From the NCBI GenBank assembly GCA_964389305.1, contig CAYMEK010000010.1:18125-82124 (forward strand): 64,000 bases of DNA, in the 5' to 3' direction. Below, in pieces: positions 51,405-61,480 of this stretch (the first letter of the stretch is position 1; every line of letters starts with the position of its first letter). A model generated the notes under the pieces. The model saw only the letters and a list, made by a program, of their open reading frames with translations, ran no database searches and was not told the DNA's origin. This DNA is from CAYMEK01 sp964389305. Lineage in GTDB: Bacteria; Spirochaetota; Spirochaetia; SZUA-6; DRHE01. Both the position numbers and the translations under genes were made by a program.

Positions 51405-52178
51405 ATGAACAAAAAAACCGCCCTACACTTTCTGGCTGTGGCTCGCCTGCTGGCCTCCCTTCCAGCCCTGTTTGCCGGCTGCAGCTTCTACAGCCGGAGT
51501 GTCGCGCTGCAGGTTGTCCTGCCCCAGCCGCCTCGGCACTGGCAGGCGGCCTTTCCCTCGCTTCGTTATCGGATCGTGATTCCCGATCCCGCCGGCGGCT
51601 GCACCCGGCTCTACACCGCCGGACAGGATCGGGCGCCGGTGGTTGAGCTTCCTAAATTGGTCAACCAGCCCCTGCTCGCCTATCCCGAAGTGCCCGACCG
51701 GGGTCTGGAGCTGCCGCCGGCCGGCGGCCTGTATCCCCTGGACTGCGACCTCACGACCAGCAGGATCCGACTGAGCTGGGAGCAGGGAATGGTCGCGGAG
51801 ATACTCGCCCGCCTGTGGAGCCGAGGCGTCTCGTGTTCTGGACTCAACACTCCCAGGCTCAGACGGGAAGTCGAAGAGCGCTCGAACGGGGATCCCTGGT
51901 CATTAGACCTGCACAGGCTTCTTACCGCCCTGGCCGAGGGAGAGTTCCGGGTGACCGATATCCGCTGCGCTGCCTGCCGGGAGCTGGTTCTCGACCCGGG
52001 AGCCGGTCTATGGTTTCTCGAGTCTCCGTTCCGCCGGCCGGCGGCCGTAGAGTCCGGAGAAGAGCTGAAACTCTCCTCCGTGCCCCTCGGATTTCACCTT
52101 CTTATCGAGAGCAGCGGTCCGGTCATGTCCATCTACCTCGCCGAGGACAGCCTCCTCATCCTGCCTTTCGACGGCTGA
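51405..52178 (+). CDS. Putative lipoprotein of unknown function
   Basis: 257 residues. An unusual signal peptide of about 25 residues ends in the lipobox LFAGC|S (Cys26). The mature part contains two central cysteines in CAAC-like spacing (RCAACREL) plus other cysteines, and a beta-rich C terminus. No family recognised. AGAGAG lies before ATG 51405 in an AT-rich leader. It faces away from the MBL-CNB gene and converges with the M24 peptidase. Confidence 0.65.
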   Translation: MNKKTALHFLAVARLLASLPALFAGCSFYSRSVALQVVLPQPPRHWQAAFPSLRYRIVIPDPAGGCTRLYTAGQDRAPVVELPKLVNQPLLAYPEVPDRGLELPPAGGLYPLDCDLTTSRIRLSWEQGMVAEILARLWSRGVSCSGLNTPRLRREVEERSNGDPWSLDLHRLLTALAEGEFRVTDIRCAACRELVLDPGAGLWFLESPFRRPAAVESGEELKLSSVPLGFHLLIESSGPVMSIYLAEDSLLILPFDG

Positions 52179-52188
52179 TCGCCCCCGG

Positions 52189-53319
52189 TTACAGGTATAC
52201 CAGCCGGGCCGAGGTGAGAGCTTCTATACCGTTTTCGACGCACAGGAAGTCGTTCTCCAGCCTCACCCCCCCGGCGGCCGGGTTATAGGCGCCCGGCTCC
52301 AGGGTGAAGACCATACCCGGCTCCAGCCGCTGCGGCTCTCCCGAGCGGTCCGCAGCCTCGAGACGGAACAGGGGAGCCTCGTGGGGGTCGAGGCCCAGTC
52401 CGTGCCCCAGGCCATGAGGCAGAGGGAAGCCCCTGCTGCCCAGCAGCTCCTGCACCCGGCCGGCAATCTCTGCCGTGCTCCGGCCTGGTGCGCAGAGGGA
52501 GCAGGCCAGCTCGTAGGCTTCTTCCACCGCCTGCACCATCGCCTCCTGTTTCCGGTTGAGGGGACCGCCGACAGCCGTGACCGTCACATCGCTGGTGTAG
52601 CCGCCGAAGCAGATCCCGAAATCCAGAATCGAGAATCCCCTGCCGGCGAAGCCGTCGGTCGTGTAGGCGGGATGGCAGTGAATGGCGAAGCTGCGCCGGG
52701 GAGAGGCGGCCAGGGTTTGGAAGCCCAGGCCTTCCGCGCCCCGCCGCCTGGCCTCCTCCTCGATATAGAGGGCGAGCTCCAGCTCACTGCGGGGCTTCCC
52801 ATCCCTCAAGAGCGCGTCGAGCTCAGCGAGCAGCTCGTCGGTGAGCCGGCAGGCTACCCGCATCAGCCTCAGCTCTTCGGAATCCTTGACAGCCCTCATG
52901 ACCGCTATCCTCCGGTCGATCCCGCCTTCACGGCACTCCACCTGCACTCCGGGCAGGGCTTCCCGCAGCCTCTCCACCAGGGGGTAGGGCAGGAACGCGG
53001 AAAGTTCGACCTTCGACACCCTCGCCTCCTCGATTACCGACCTCAGGGCTTCGAAGTCGCTACGCCGATAGGCTTCCCAGGCGATCAACCGATCGGCTGT
53101 GGCCAGGGAGCGGGCCAGAGGCACGTCCCAGGGCACCAGCAGGCTCTCTCCGGAGGCGAACAGGAACAACAGGGCGTCTGCGGGATGTCCGCAGAGATAG
53201 CGAAGCGATCGGTTGCGCTGTCCTTCGAAATCAAGAATAACACCGACTTCGCAGTCTTTCTCGCGCAGGTAGGAATACAGCCGCTGCTGCCGTAGTCGAT
53301 GGCAGGCCCGATTGCTCAT
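52189..53319 (-). CDS. M24-family metallopeptidase (Xaa-Pro peptidase-like)
   Basis: 376 residues. An N-terminal creatinase-like domain (1-150) and a pita-bread catalytic domain. Metal ligands: Asp in ILDFGICFGG, Asp in YTSDVTVT, His in GLGHGLGLDPHE, Glu in MVFTLEPGAY and Glu in VRLENDFL. Typical substrates are peptides with proline at position two. Overlaps the end of leuS by four bases. Confidence 0.92.
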   Translation of the reverse strand: MSNRACHRLRQQRLYSYLREKDCEVGVILDFEGQRNRSLRYLCGHPADALLFLFASGESLLVPWDVPLARSLATADRLIAWEAYRRSDFEALRSVIEEARVSKVELSAFLPYPLVERLREALPGVQVECREGGIDRRIAVMRAVKDSEELRLMRVACRLTDELLAELDALLRDGKPRSELELALYIEEEARRRGAEGLGFQTLAASPRRSFAIHCHPAYTTDGFAGRGFSILDFGICFGGYTSDVTVTAVGGPLNRKQEAMVQAVEEAYELACSLCAPGRSTAEIAGRVQELLGSRGFPLPHGLGHGLGLDPHEAPLFRLEAADRSGEPQRLEPGMVFTLEPGAYNPAAGGVRLENDFLCVENGIEALTSARLVYL

Positions 53320-55736
53320 CCCCGGACCACGATGTTCACCAGCTTGTCCGGGACAACGATCATCTTCCGGGTCTTCTTCCCCTGGAGCAATTCCCGGATA
53401 CGGGGATGATCCAGGGCTTTCTGTTCCAGCTCTTCCCGCGACAGACCGGCCGGCAGCTCCTGCCGGCCCCGTATCTTTCCGTCGATTTGAAAAACCACGG
53501 TCACCACCTCTTCCCTGGCCAGATCCTCGTCCCAGGTGGGGAAGCTCCGGTAGGCCAGCGAGGGCTGTTCACCGAGCTTCTCCCACAGCTCTTCGGACAA
53601 GTGCGGAGCGTAGGGGGCCAAAAGCAGTACGAAGGGCCTCCAAAGCTGGCGGTGAATCCTGCCCAGTTTTCCGACCTCGCTGACGAAGATCATCATCTGG
53701 GCAATAGCCGTATTGAACTGCAGGGTTTCGGTGTCCCCGGATACCTTGCGGATCGTCTGGTGCAGCAATTTGGCGAGCTGCCTGGGAGGCTCCTCATCTG
53801 TGAGCTTCCGCTGCGAGATCCTCCAGATACGGTCGAGGAAGCGCTTGATACCGGCGATACCCCTGGTGGACCAGGGCTTGGACACCTCCAGGGGCCCCAT
53901 GAACATCTCGTACATCCGCATGGCGTCGGCCCCGTAGTCGCGGATGACTTCATCCGGGTTGATCACGTTGCCCAGGCTCTTCGACATCTTCACCCCGCCC
54001 TCTCCGAGAATCATGCCCTGGTTGACCAAGCGCTGGAATGGCTCGTCCGTGTTGACCGCCCCGAGGTCATAAAGAACCTTATGCCAGAAGCGGGCGTACA
54101 GCAGGTGCAGCACCGCGTGTTCCGCCCCGCCCACGTACAGGTCGACGGGCATCCAGTACTCTACCTTGTCCCGGGCGGCCAGCTCACGACCGTTGTGAGG
54201 ATCGAGGAATCGCAGATAATACCAGCAGGAGCCCGCCCACTGAGGCATGGTATTGGTCTCCCGGCGGCCGCGGCCCCCGCAGCGTGGACACGTGGTGTTG
54301 ACCCAGTCCTTCATGGCGGCCAGGGGCGACTCTCCGGTGCCGGTAGGTGTATAGCTCTCGATTTCGGGAAGCTTCAGGGGAAGCTCCTCGTAGGGTACCG
54401 GAACCGTACCGCAGCTATCGCAGTGGATCAGCGGAATCGGCTCGCCCCAGTAGCGCTGGCGGGAGAAGATCCAATCCCGCAGCTTGTAGTTGACGGCCCG
54501 GCTGCCCAGGCCGCGCTCTTGAAGCCAGTCGACGATCCTTTCCTTGAACTCCGCGGTGCTGAGACCGTCGAACTGCCCGGAATTGATGGCCTCCCCGTCC
54601 TCGGCATCGGCCTCCGCCAACGGGTACTCGGTTCCGTCCCGGGACACCACCTGGACAATGGGCAGATCGAACTCCCTGGCAAACTCGAAATCCCTCTGGT
54701 CGTGGGCCGGAACGGCCATAATCGCACCGGTCCCGTAGGAAATGAGGATGTAATCGGAAATCCAGACCGGTATCTTCTCGCCGTTCACCGGGTTTATCGC
54801 ATATCCGCCGGTGAACACACCGGTCTTCTCCTTGGCCAGGTCGGTTCGCTCCAGGTCGCTCTTCAGACGCGAGCTACGGATGTAATCCTCCACCGCGTCT
54901 TTTCGTTCGGCTGCAGTCAGCCTGGCCACCAGCGGGTGCTCGGGAGCCAGCACCATGTAGGTGGCCCCGAACAGGGTGTCCGGACGGGTAGTGAAGACTT
55001 CGATCGTGCCCTCGCCGTCGGCCAGGGGAAAATGGACATTGGCGCCCACGCTCTTACCGATCCAGTTGCGCTGCATGAGCTTGAGGCTTTCCGGCCAGTC
55101 CAGCTTGTCCAAGTCGGCCAGCAAGCGCTCGGCGTAGGCTGTGATCCTCAGCAGCCATTGGCGCATGTCCCTGCGCTCTACCGGAGAGCCGCAGCGCTCG
55201 CAGAATCCATCCCTTACCTCTTCGTTGGCCAGTCCGGTCAGGCAGGAGGTGCACCAGTTGATCGGCACTTCGGCCTCGTAGGCCAGCCCTTTCTCCCAGA
55301 TCTTGAGGAAGATCCACTGGGTCCAGCGGTAATATTCGGGCTGATGGGTCGAGATCTCCCGGTCCCAGTCGTAGGAGAACCCAAGGGCCTTGATCTGGGA
55401 ACGGAAGCGTACGATGTTCACCTCCGTGGAGATGCGGGGATGGGTCCCGCTCTTGATGGCGTAGTTTTCCGCCGGAAGCCCAAAGGAGTCGAAGCCCATG
55501 GGATGCAGCACGTGGCGGCCGTTCATGCGCAGGTACCGGCAGTAGATATCCGTGGCCGTGTAGCCTTCGGGATGGCCTACGTGCAGCCCGGCCGAAGAGG
55601 GATAGGGAAACATATCGAGTACGTAGACCCGCTTCTCTGGGCTGACCTTGGGATCTTCTGCTACCCGGAAGGTCTTGTTCCTCTCCCAGTAGGCCTGCCA
55701 CTTCTTCTCGATGCGGGAAAACGGTAGCGCGCTCAT
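53316..55736 (-). CDS. leuS: Leucine-tRNA ligase
   Basis: 806 residues, bacterial type. Class I signatures: HVGH in the HIGH position (52-55, PYPSSAGLHVGHPEGY) and KMSKSLGN (about 577). The editing domain carries the TTRPDTLFGATYMVLAPEH-type segment (VFTTRPDTLFGATYMV). It has the C-terminal domain (IDGKIRGRQELPAGLSREEL). Start ATG 55736 gives MSALPFSRIEKKWQ, the normal beginning. Confidence 0.96.
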   Translation of the reverse strand: MSALPFSRIEKKWQAYWERNKTFRVAEDPKVSPEKRVYVLDMFPYPSSAGLHVGHPEGYTATDIYCRYLRMNGRHVLHPMGFDSFGLPAENYAIKSGTHPRISTEVNIVRFRSQIKALGFSYDWDREISTHQPEYYRWTQWIFLKIWEKGLAYEAEVPINWCTSCLTGLANEEVRDGFCERCGSPVERRDMRQWLLRITAYAERLLADLDKLDWPESLKLMQRNWIGKSVGANVHFPLADGEGTIEVFTTRPDTLFGATYMVLAPEHPLVARLTAAERKDAVEDYIRSSRLKSDLERTDLAKEKTGVFTGGYAINPVNGEKIPVWISDYILISYGTGAIMAVPAHDQRDFEFAREFDLPIVQVVSRDGTEYPLAEADAEDGEAINSGQFDGLSTAEFKERIVDWLQERGLGSRAVNYKLRDWIFSRQRYWGEPIPLIHCDSCGTVPVPYEELPLKLPEIESYTPTGTGESPLAAMKDWVNTTCPRCGGRGRRETNTMPQWAGSCWYYLRFLDPHNGRELAARDKVEYWMPVDLYVGGAEHAVLHLLYARFWHKVLYDLGAVNTDEPFQRLVNQGMILGEGGVKMSKSLGNVINPDEVIRDYGADAMRMYEMFMGPLEVSKPWSTRGIAGIKRFLDRIWRISQRKLTDEEPPRQLAKLLHQTIRKVSGDTETLQFNTAIAQMMIFVSEVGKLGRIHRQLWRPFVLLLAPYAPHLSEELWEKLGEQPSLAYRSFPTWDEDLAREEVVTVVFQIDGKIRGRQELPAGLSREELEQKALDHPRIRELLQGKKTRKMIVVPDKLVNIVVRG

Positions 55737-55867
55737 GACAGGGCATGATACCGGCTGGCAGGTTTTGCGTCAATCTCAGTATTCACGGCCGACAGAACGG
55801 AAAAGCGGGCAAGAGGAGTTGCTGTGATGGCGGCGGGTTGTATTGAAACGTCCCCTCGGCTGTCGCC

Positions 55868-58800
55868 TCAGTGTTCCCGTTCCATGGCCCGGAGGCGGCG
55901 GCGGGCCAGGGTGTGGCAGGAAAGCCAGGCCAAGTCCCCGGGTTCGGGCGTGTCCACCTGCCGGTAGGCTTCCCGGGCAGCGGCGGAAAGTCCGTACTGC
56001 TCGGCGATACGCCCGATGACGTACCACTCGTCGCTTCCCGGCGCTACCAGCCCTCTTAGCTCCATCTCCCGATCCAGGATCCTCTTGGCCTCTTCACAGC
56101 GCCCCACGTCCGCGTACAGCGACGCCATGGTATGGAGAATGGCCTCATCGTTTCCCTGGGACAGGCTCACGGCGGTGCGGGCGTGGCGCAGGGCATCCTC
56201 GGTCACCGGCGGTGAAAACAGCGCCAACCAGGCCCTCGTGTTGTAGTCCGAGGCGTCCAGCAAGCCCCGATTCTCCAGGGCGGTGAAGACTTCCTCGAGG
56301 CGTCGCTGCGGATAGGTCGATGGCTCCAGGATCATGAGCAGGTCGGCATTCTCCTCGTGGTCGGGATGGCGATCGATCCAGCTCAGAGCGGCCGCCGCCG
56401 CTTCGAGGGTCTTGCCGGCCGAGAGCTGCGCGTAGGTGAGAAAACGCATGGCCTGGACCGAGTCGGGGTCCTCCCGCACCAGACGGCGGGCGATCCTTTC
56501 GGCTTCGGTAAAGCGATGGAGCTGCAGATAGGCGATGAGCAAGGAATGGTCAAAATCAACACTGCGGTCCGGATACAGAGACCGGCCTTTCTGCAGAATG
56601 GGTACGGCCCTGTCCGCCTCCTCGCCCCCGGCCATAATGGCCGCCGCGGCATAGGAGAACATTCCCGGATCCCGATGCTCCCGGTCCCAGAAACGGTAGA
56701 AAGCCAGACCTGCGAAGCGGTCTCCCTTTCCCACCGTGGCCTGGTAACCGGCATAGTCCTCTGCTATCCAGTCCAGCCAGCGCTCCGCCGCCGTCCGGTT
56801 GCCGGCGTCCAAAAAATCGGCGATCTGGGCCCCGATTTGCGACTCATAGTACAGGCTGCCTGCCACCAGCAGGCGTCCGTCTTTCGGAGCCAGATAATAG
56901 AAAGAAGCGCCTGTCTCGCCCCCGCCCGCCGCCTGCAGGTGATAGCCGGTGTGCAGGTCTCCCTCGACTGTAAAGGTGAGCGCGCTCAACAGGACATCCA
57001 GGTAGGCTTCCTTGATCATCTGCTGATCGAGGGTGAGGGCGCGCAGGGACATGTACTGCTGCTCAAACGAGTCCGGCAGGTCGCCCTCCGACGCCCTCCG
57101 GTAATAGGCCTCGGTGACCAGTTCCTCCAGGGCAGAAAAATCCCTTCCTCTGGAGCGGAAGATGCCAATGAGAAAGCGTTTTATCAGGTTGACGGGGTCG
57201 GAGGCCGAATAGCCGATGTTCTCATGAGGCACCGTAACGGCGCGCTGGTCGCTTAGAGACTCGATATGCATTGCCTCATTGGACCCCTGGGCCGCTTCCC
57301 GGAACAGCTCGGCCGCCGCCGCGTACAGACGGCGGTTGCTGAGAAGCTCTCCCGCCGCGGCCAAAGCCTGGCGGCGCTTGTCCGGGGGATTGATGGAGCT
57401 TGCCTCCATCAAGGCTTTCGAAACCCCCTCTTCTGCAGCCAAACAAGCCAGACGGAACATGAGCCTGCGCTCCTCATCGGAGATCGTCTCGATCATTCTA
57501 CGTACCTCGGCGTAGCGACCCGCCCAAAACAGGACATTGAGATGATTTGGACGCATCGCCTGTTCGCCATCTTTATCGCTTATCTGCTCGTACCAGCGAA
57601 TGGCTCCGTCCAGATCGGCATCCGCGCTGTAGCGGTAGCCCTCCTGGTCGTGCTCCAGCAGGATAGCCAGGTTGGCCTTGTGCCGCCAGTCCTCGCCATC
57701 CAGCTCGATGGCCCGGAGGTAGGCCGACACGGCGCCGTCCCGGTCGAAACCCGGATGAAAACGTCTGCCCACCGGGTCATGCTGAAGCACCCACCCAAGA
57801 GCAGCCCAGCCGTCGGCGGACTGCGGATCGAGCTCCACCGCCCGGCGAACCGCAGCAGCCGCCTCTTCGGCCAGCCCCGCCGCCAGCAGGGTTTCGGACA
57901 TCAGTATCCTGTGGTTGGTGTTGCCCGGCTCCCTGGCTATCAGCTCTTTGAAGGCGGCGATCGCCCTCGCATAATCCCCTTCGGCGGTCAACCGGGCGGC
58001 CCGGTGATCGAAGGTGATAACGAGGGCTTCGCGCTTCTTGTATTCCAGGACGCGGGCCCTGGCCGTTTCAAACTCTTCGGCGGTGATCTCGGGCACGCCG
58101 GTGTCCAGCGTCAGGACCAGGTTAACCGTCCCATCCCGCTCGACTGTGCAGGTCCTCCGGATCGATACCGGACCCAGTGAATAGGTCTCCTCCGGCGGCA
58201 GCTCCCGAACTGTGAACCCTAAAGGCGGAACGATCCGAAAGCGCAGCTCGGCAACCAGAGGCTGGTAGAACCGGAAGGGCTCCCGGCGGGGTCGATCCTT
58301 TTCTTCACGCAGCGCATCGGGCAGCCAATCGATAATCTCGATCTCGAGAATAGCCGCCTGGGCGATGGCTTTCTCCGTGACCGCCCGACCTGCGCCGGCA
58401 ATCTGAAGCTGTACGGTGAAAGGGGTGTCCAGATCGAACGGATCGGACAGGCTGCTTTCGGTGAGACGTCCGAAACGGTAGGTGTTCGGTATGTAGTCCG
58501 CCTCCCATTCTTCAGCGAGCTTTTCCTTGACAGCGCCGGCGAGCTTGCGGCGGAAGTAGGAATCCAGGGTTCCGGTATACCGGGTTGTCTCCACTACATC
58601 GCAGAACCCGTCGGCGGCCAGCCTGTATTCCCTGGTCTGTACCATGGCGTTGCTGCTCGACGGAGATACCGGAATGGTCACAAGGTTTTCACTGTCGGGA
58701 CTGGCCACCAGAGCATAGCGCCCCTGGATATCGGTGGGAACGGTGCTGCCGTCGCTATATTCGCTGGTTGCGTCGATCCAAATCGGTGGATTACCGTGCA

Positions 58801-59986
58801 CATAGACTACGGCGTGGTTGAAATCACCGAGACCGGGGAGGTCGGGAAAAACGTCCCAGCTTCTTCCTGCGTTCACCAGGGCCACATCCGCCCGGAACCC
58901 GGCGCTGCGCAGCAGCCCTACCAGCAGCACTGCCTTGTCCTTGCAGTCGCCAAATCCCCGCTGCAGCGTTTCCTCCGGTCTGGTTGGTACGATCGAACGC
59001 TCTCCCAGGAACAGAGCGGTGTAGCGCACCCTCTCGCGTATCCAGCCCAGATACCTGGCCGCGCTCTGCAGAGGATCTCCTGCCACGGCGGCCGGAGCCG
59101 AATCGGGGGGCTGGAATCCCTGGAGCTGCTTTTCGACCAGCCGTCCGTATCCGGCTGCCACCGCCTGCCAGGTAGCGCCGGTACAGAAAGAGACCTGCGG
59201 CCAATGCGGATGCCGCAGGGGAAGGTTGTCCTCGATCTCTTCCTCCGGCGGTGACTCTCGCTCTTCGAACAGGTAGGTGATCCGGTCCCTATCCTTGGTC
59301 CTGGCCGGCTGCAACCCTTCCAGGAGATCGACTCGATAGGAGAAAGGAACCGTCTCGGGTATCTCGACAATCAGACGGTTGAGGTAGACGGGTCTCTTGA
59401 AACGGGGCAGCCAGGACAGCACCCGTCCTGCGCCGAAATAGGGCTGATGCTCGCGGACCGTTATCTCCTCCTCGACAATCGACCCTATGGCGATCGCCGG
59501 AAAAGGGGCCCGCAGCAGCTTCCTGTCGCTGTACGTCCGGGAGGATTCCTCGGCGACGCTGCTCTCGACAACGCCGGCCGGATCGAGAAGGTGCTGGCTG
59601 CCGTCCGGATTGGTTACCCGCGCACGTATCTCGGGACGTTCTTCGAACCAGGGCGACCAGGTAGCCCGGGTGCTCGACCAGCCCTCCACCCCCACCTGGC
59701 TCAAAACCTGGTACAGCCACCGGTAACGTGTCTCGATGCGACCGTGCTCGTCAATCCGGTGACGAACCTCCCGGTACACGACCTGTACGTCCGGGTCCGA
59801 GGCGGGAACAGCGTCAACACTCCGGCGCAACTGCTCCGCAGAAAGGGCAAAGAAGGTGCCCGCCGGGAACCGCCCCTGGTCGAGGTCGGAGATCGCGGCA
59901 GCCCCGGAGCTCCCAGGCCGGGTAAGACAGCCCGGAAAGGAAACCAAAACGATCAGAGCCGCCGGAAAGAATAACCATCTCCTCAT
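55868..59986 (-). CDS. Giant transglutaminase-like/TPR lipoprotein (DUF3857)
   Basis: 1372 residues. Lipobox VSFPGC with Cys20. Residues about 55-240 are DUF3857. Residues about 300-410 form a transglutaminase-like core with a complete triad: Cys347 (GFGDCKDK), His390 (DFNHAVVY) and Asp404 (WIDATS). A beta domain follows to about 660. From about 665 onward are tetratricopeptide-like helical repeats to the end (GDYARAIAAFKELIAREPGN, AAGLAEEAAAAVRRAVELDP, and others with YPDRSVDF and similar). DUF3857-transglutaminase proteins are usually half this length. Likely anchored in the periplasm; target unknown. Confidence 0.85.
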   Translation of the reverse strand: MRRWLFFPAALIVLVSFPGCLTRPGSSGAAAISDLDQGRFPAGTFFALSAEQLRRSVDAVPASDPDVQVVYREVRHRIDEHGRIETRYRWLYQVLSQVGVEGWSSTRATWSPWFEERPEIRARVTNPDGSQHLLDPAGVVESSVAEESSRTYSDRKLLRAPFPAIAIGSIVEEEITVREHQPYFGAGRVLSWLPRFKRPVYLNRLIVEIPETVPFSYRVDLLEGLQPARTKDRDRITYLFEERESPPEEEIEDNLPLRHPHWPQVSFCTGATWQAVAAGYGRLVEKQLQGFQPPDSAPAAVAGDPLQSAARYLGWIRERVRYTALFLGERSIVPTRPEETLQRGFGDCKDKAVLLVGLLRSAGFRADVALVNAGRSWDVFPDLPGLGDFNHAVVYVHGNPPIWIDATSEYSDGSTVPTDIQGRYALVASPDSENLVTIPVSPSSSNAMVQTREYRLAADGFCDVVETTRYTGTLDSYFRRKLAGAVKEKLAEEWEADYIPNTYRFGRLTESSLSDPFDLDTPFTVQLQIAGAGRAVTEKAIAQAAILEIEIIDWLPDALREEKDRPRREPFRFYQPLVAELRFRIVPPLGFTVRELPPEETYSLGPVSIRRTCTVERDGTVNLVLTLDTGVPEITAEEFETARARVLEYKKREALVITFDHRAARLTAEGDYARAIAAFKELIAREPGNTNHRILMSETLLAAGLAEEAAAAVRRAVELDPQSADGWAALGWVLQHDPVGRRFHPGFDRDGAVSAYLRAIELDGEDWRHKANLAILLEHDQEGYRYSADADLDGAIRWYEQISDKDGEQAMRPNHLNVLFWAGRYAEVRRMIETISDEERRLMFRLACLAAEEGVSKALMEASSINPPDKRRQALAAAGELLSNRRLYAAAAELFREAAQGSNEAMHIESLSDQRAVTVPHENIGYSASDPVNLIKRFLIGIFRSRGRDFSALEELVTEAYYRRASEGDLPDSFEQQYMSLRALTLDQQMIKEAYLDVLLSALTFTVEGDLHTGYHLQAAGGGETGASFYYLAPKDGRLLVAGSLYYESQIGAQIADFLDAGNRTAAERWLDWIAEDYAGYQATVGKGDRFAGLAFYRFWDREHRDPGMFSYAAAAIMAGGEEADRAVPILQKGRSLYPDRSVDFDHSLLIAYLQLHRFTEAERIARRLVREDPDSVQAMRFLTYAQLSAGKTLEAAAAALSWIDRHPDHEENADLLMILEPSTYPQRRLEEVFTALENRGLLDASDYNTRAWLALFSPPVTEDALRHARTAVSLSQGNDEAILHTMASLYADVGRCEEAKRILDREMELRGLVAPGSDEWYVIGRIAEQYGLSAAAREAYRQVDTPEPGDLAWLSCHTLARRRLRAMEREH

Positions 59987-60073
59987 GTTCTCACCCCCTG
60001 CCGTTACTGAAACCCACGGGCGAAATCTGTTTATAACGCCGCAATACCGTGTCTTCCCGCGCGCTCACCAGCA

Positions 60074-60102
60074 AGTATAGCACTCGCTCCTATTAGTATC
60101 AG
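60074..60102 (-). promoter_or_regulatory. Promoter of the transglutaminase-like lipoprotein gene
   Basis: On the minus strand CTGATA, a 17-base spacer and TATACT, with a leader of about 80 bases before the start at 59986. Confidence 0.5.
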
Positions 60103-60175
60103 CTCTGTTCCTCAAATCAATGCGAGTCCGACATTCACCGGTCAGCGGTCCGCCCTGCCGACCGTCGCCTCTCTC

Positions 60176-61480
60176 CTAGGGTCGAACTCTCCGGCGGTCC
60201 CGCGGAAATAGCGAGGCTTCCTTCACATTGGCCAGGCCCAGGATCTTCTGGGTCAGCCGCTCCAGCCCGATGGCGAATCCGCCGTGAGGAGGGCAGCCAT
60301 ACTTGAAGATCTGAAGGTAATCGGCCAGACTCTCCGGCGACAGGCCGAAAAGCTCTATGCTCTCGAGCAAAAGGGGATATTCGTTGATGCGCCGGCCTCC
60401 CGTGGTGACCTCCAGCCCACGAAATAGGAGGTCGAAGGACATGGTGCTGCGGGTGTCCAGAGGATAGGTGTAGAAGGGACGTTTCTTCCGCGGCCAGCCG
60501 TAGATGAAAACCGCCTCCACTCCATGCTCCGCTTGCGCCCAGTCGCAGAGGATGCGTTCGCCTTCGGGATTGATCTCGTAAACCCTGCGCCCTCCCCGGC
60601 TGGAGATGATCTCCCTGGCCCGGTCGTGGGGTATACGGGGAATCCTCTCCACTTCCTCGGCTTCGGGGACCGTCGCGCCCCACAGCTCCAGCTCGCTCCG
60701 GCAGTCCCGGCGCAGACCCGCGAAGATGGCCTTGAGGATCCCTACCTCGAGATCCATCAAATCCTGCTCGCTCTGTATCCAGGCCGTCTCCACATCCAGG
60801 GAAACGTACTCATTGAGGTGCCTGGGCGTCTCGTGCTTCTCCGCCCGGTAGGCGCAGCCCACCTCGAAGACCTTCTCCAGGCCCGCCGAGACCAGGGCTT
60901 GCTTGTAGAACTGGGGAGACTGGGCCAGGAAAACCCTGGTGTCGAAGTAATCCACCGAGAACAGGCCCGTCCCTCCCTCGGTCCCGGTCCCGATGAGCTT
61001 GGAGGTCTTGATTTCCGTGAAGCCTTCGTCGCGCAGGTAATCGTCGAACAGCCGCAGGATGCCGGCCTGGAGCCTGAAAATCGAAAGGATCTTGGGATTG
61101 CGGAGACTGATCATCCGGTGCTCCAGAATTGCCTCGAGGGAAAGCTTTTCCGGATCCTGGTTCACCGGCAGGGGCAGATCGGACGCCGCCCTGGCTACCA
61201 CCTCCAGCGTGGATACCAGAACCTCGAAGCCTCCCGGTGCCTTTGCGTTCGAGGCTACCTTACCGCTAACCGTCAGTACGGATTCCAGGGTCAGCTGCGA
61301 GGCGGCCCGAACGACTTCCTGGGAGCCGGAAGCCGCATCGATCACCAACTGGGCGACCCCCGAGCGGTCCCGCAGCAGGATGAAGGATATCTTACCCAGC
61401 TCGCGGATCCGGTGCACCCAGCCGCGGACCTCGACCTCCCTCCCTTCCTGCTGCCCGATCTCATTCAGCCATGTTCTCAT
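60176..61480 (-). CDS. aspS: Aspartate-tRNA ligase, compact archaeal type (probably aspartate-tRNA(Asp/Asn))
   Basis: 434 residues, with an OB-fold anticodon domain (1-115) and a class II catalytic domain but without the GAD insert of bacterial AspRS, so it is of the archaeal/AspRS2 type. Motif 2 is GCAYRAEKHETPRHLNEY and motif 3 is GGFAIGLERL. The anticodon domain has GWVHRIRELGK with His23 and a KAPGG proline; histidine and proline at such positions are reported marks of non-discriminating AspRS. Start overlaps the gatB fusion by four bases (ATGA), which fits a role in making Asp-tRNA(Asn) for the amidotransferase. Confidence 0.9.
   Translation of the reverse strand: MRTWLNEIGQQEGREVEVRGWVHRIRELGKISFILLRDRSGVAQLVIDAASGSQEVVRAASQLTLESVLTVSGKVASNAKAPGGFEVLVSTLEVVARAASDLPLPVNQDPEKLSLEAILEHRMISLRNPKILSIFRLQAGILRLFDDYLRDEGFTEIKTSKLIGTGTEGGTGLFSVDYFDTRVFLAQSPQFYKQALVSAGLEKVFEVGCAYRAEKHETPRHLNEYVSLDVETAWIQSEQDLMDLEVGILKAIFAGLRRDCRSELELWGATVPEAEEVERIPRIPHDRAREIISSRGGRRVYEINPEGERILCDWAQAEHGVEAVFIYGWPRKKRPFYTYPLDTRSTMSFDLLFRGLEVTTGGRRINEYPLLLESIELFGLSPESLADYLQIFKYGCPPHGGFAIGLERLTQKILGLANVKEASLFPRDRRRVRP

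Noticed and set aside
53406..55727. Long open frame (773 codons) on the plus strand opposite leuS
   Set aside because: It is an antisense shadow of a GC-rich conserved gene; the encoded sequence has no domain signature and leuS is unmistakable on the other strand. The same holds for open frames opposite mutB, gcvPB, pheT, gcvH-lrp and the DAHPS-PDT gene.
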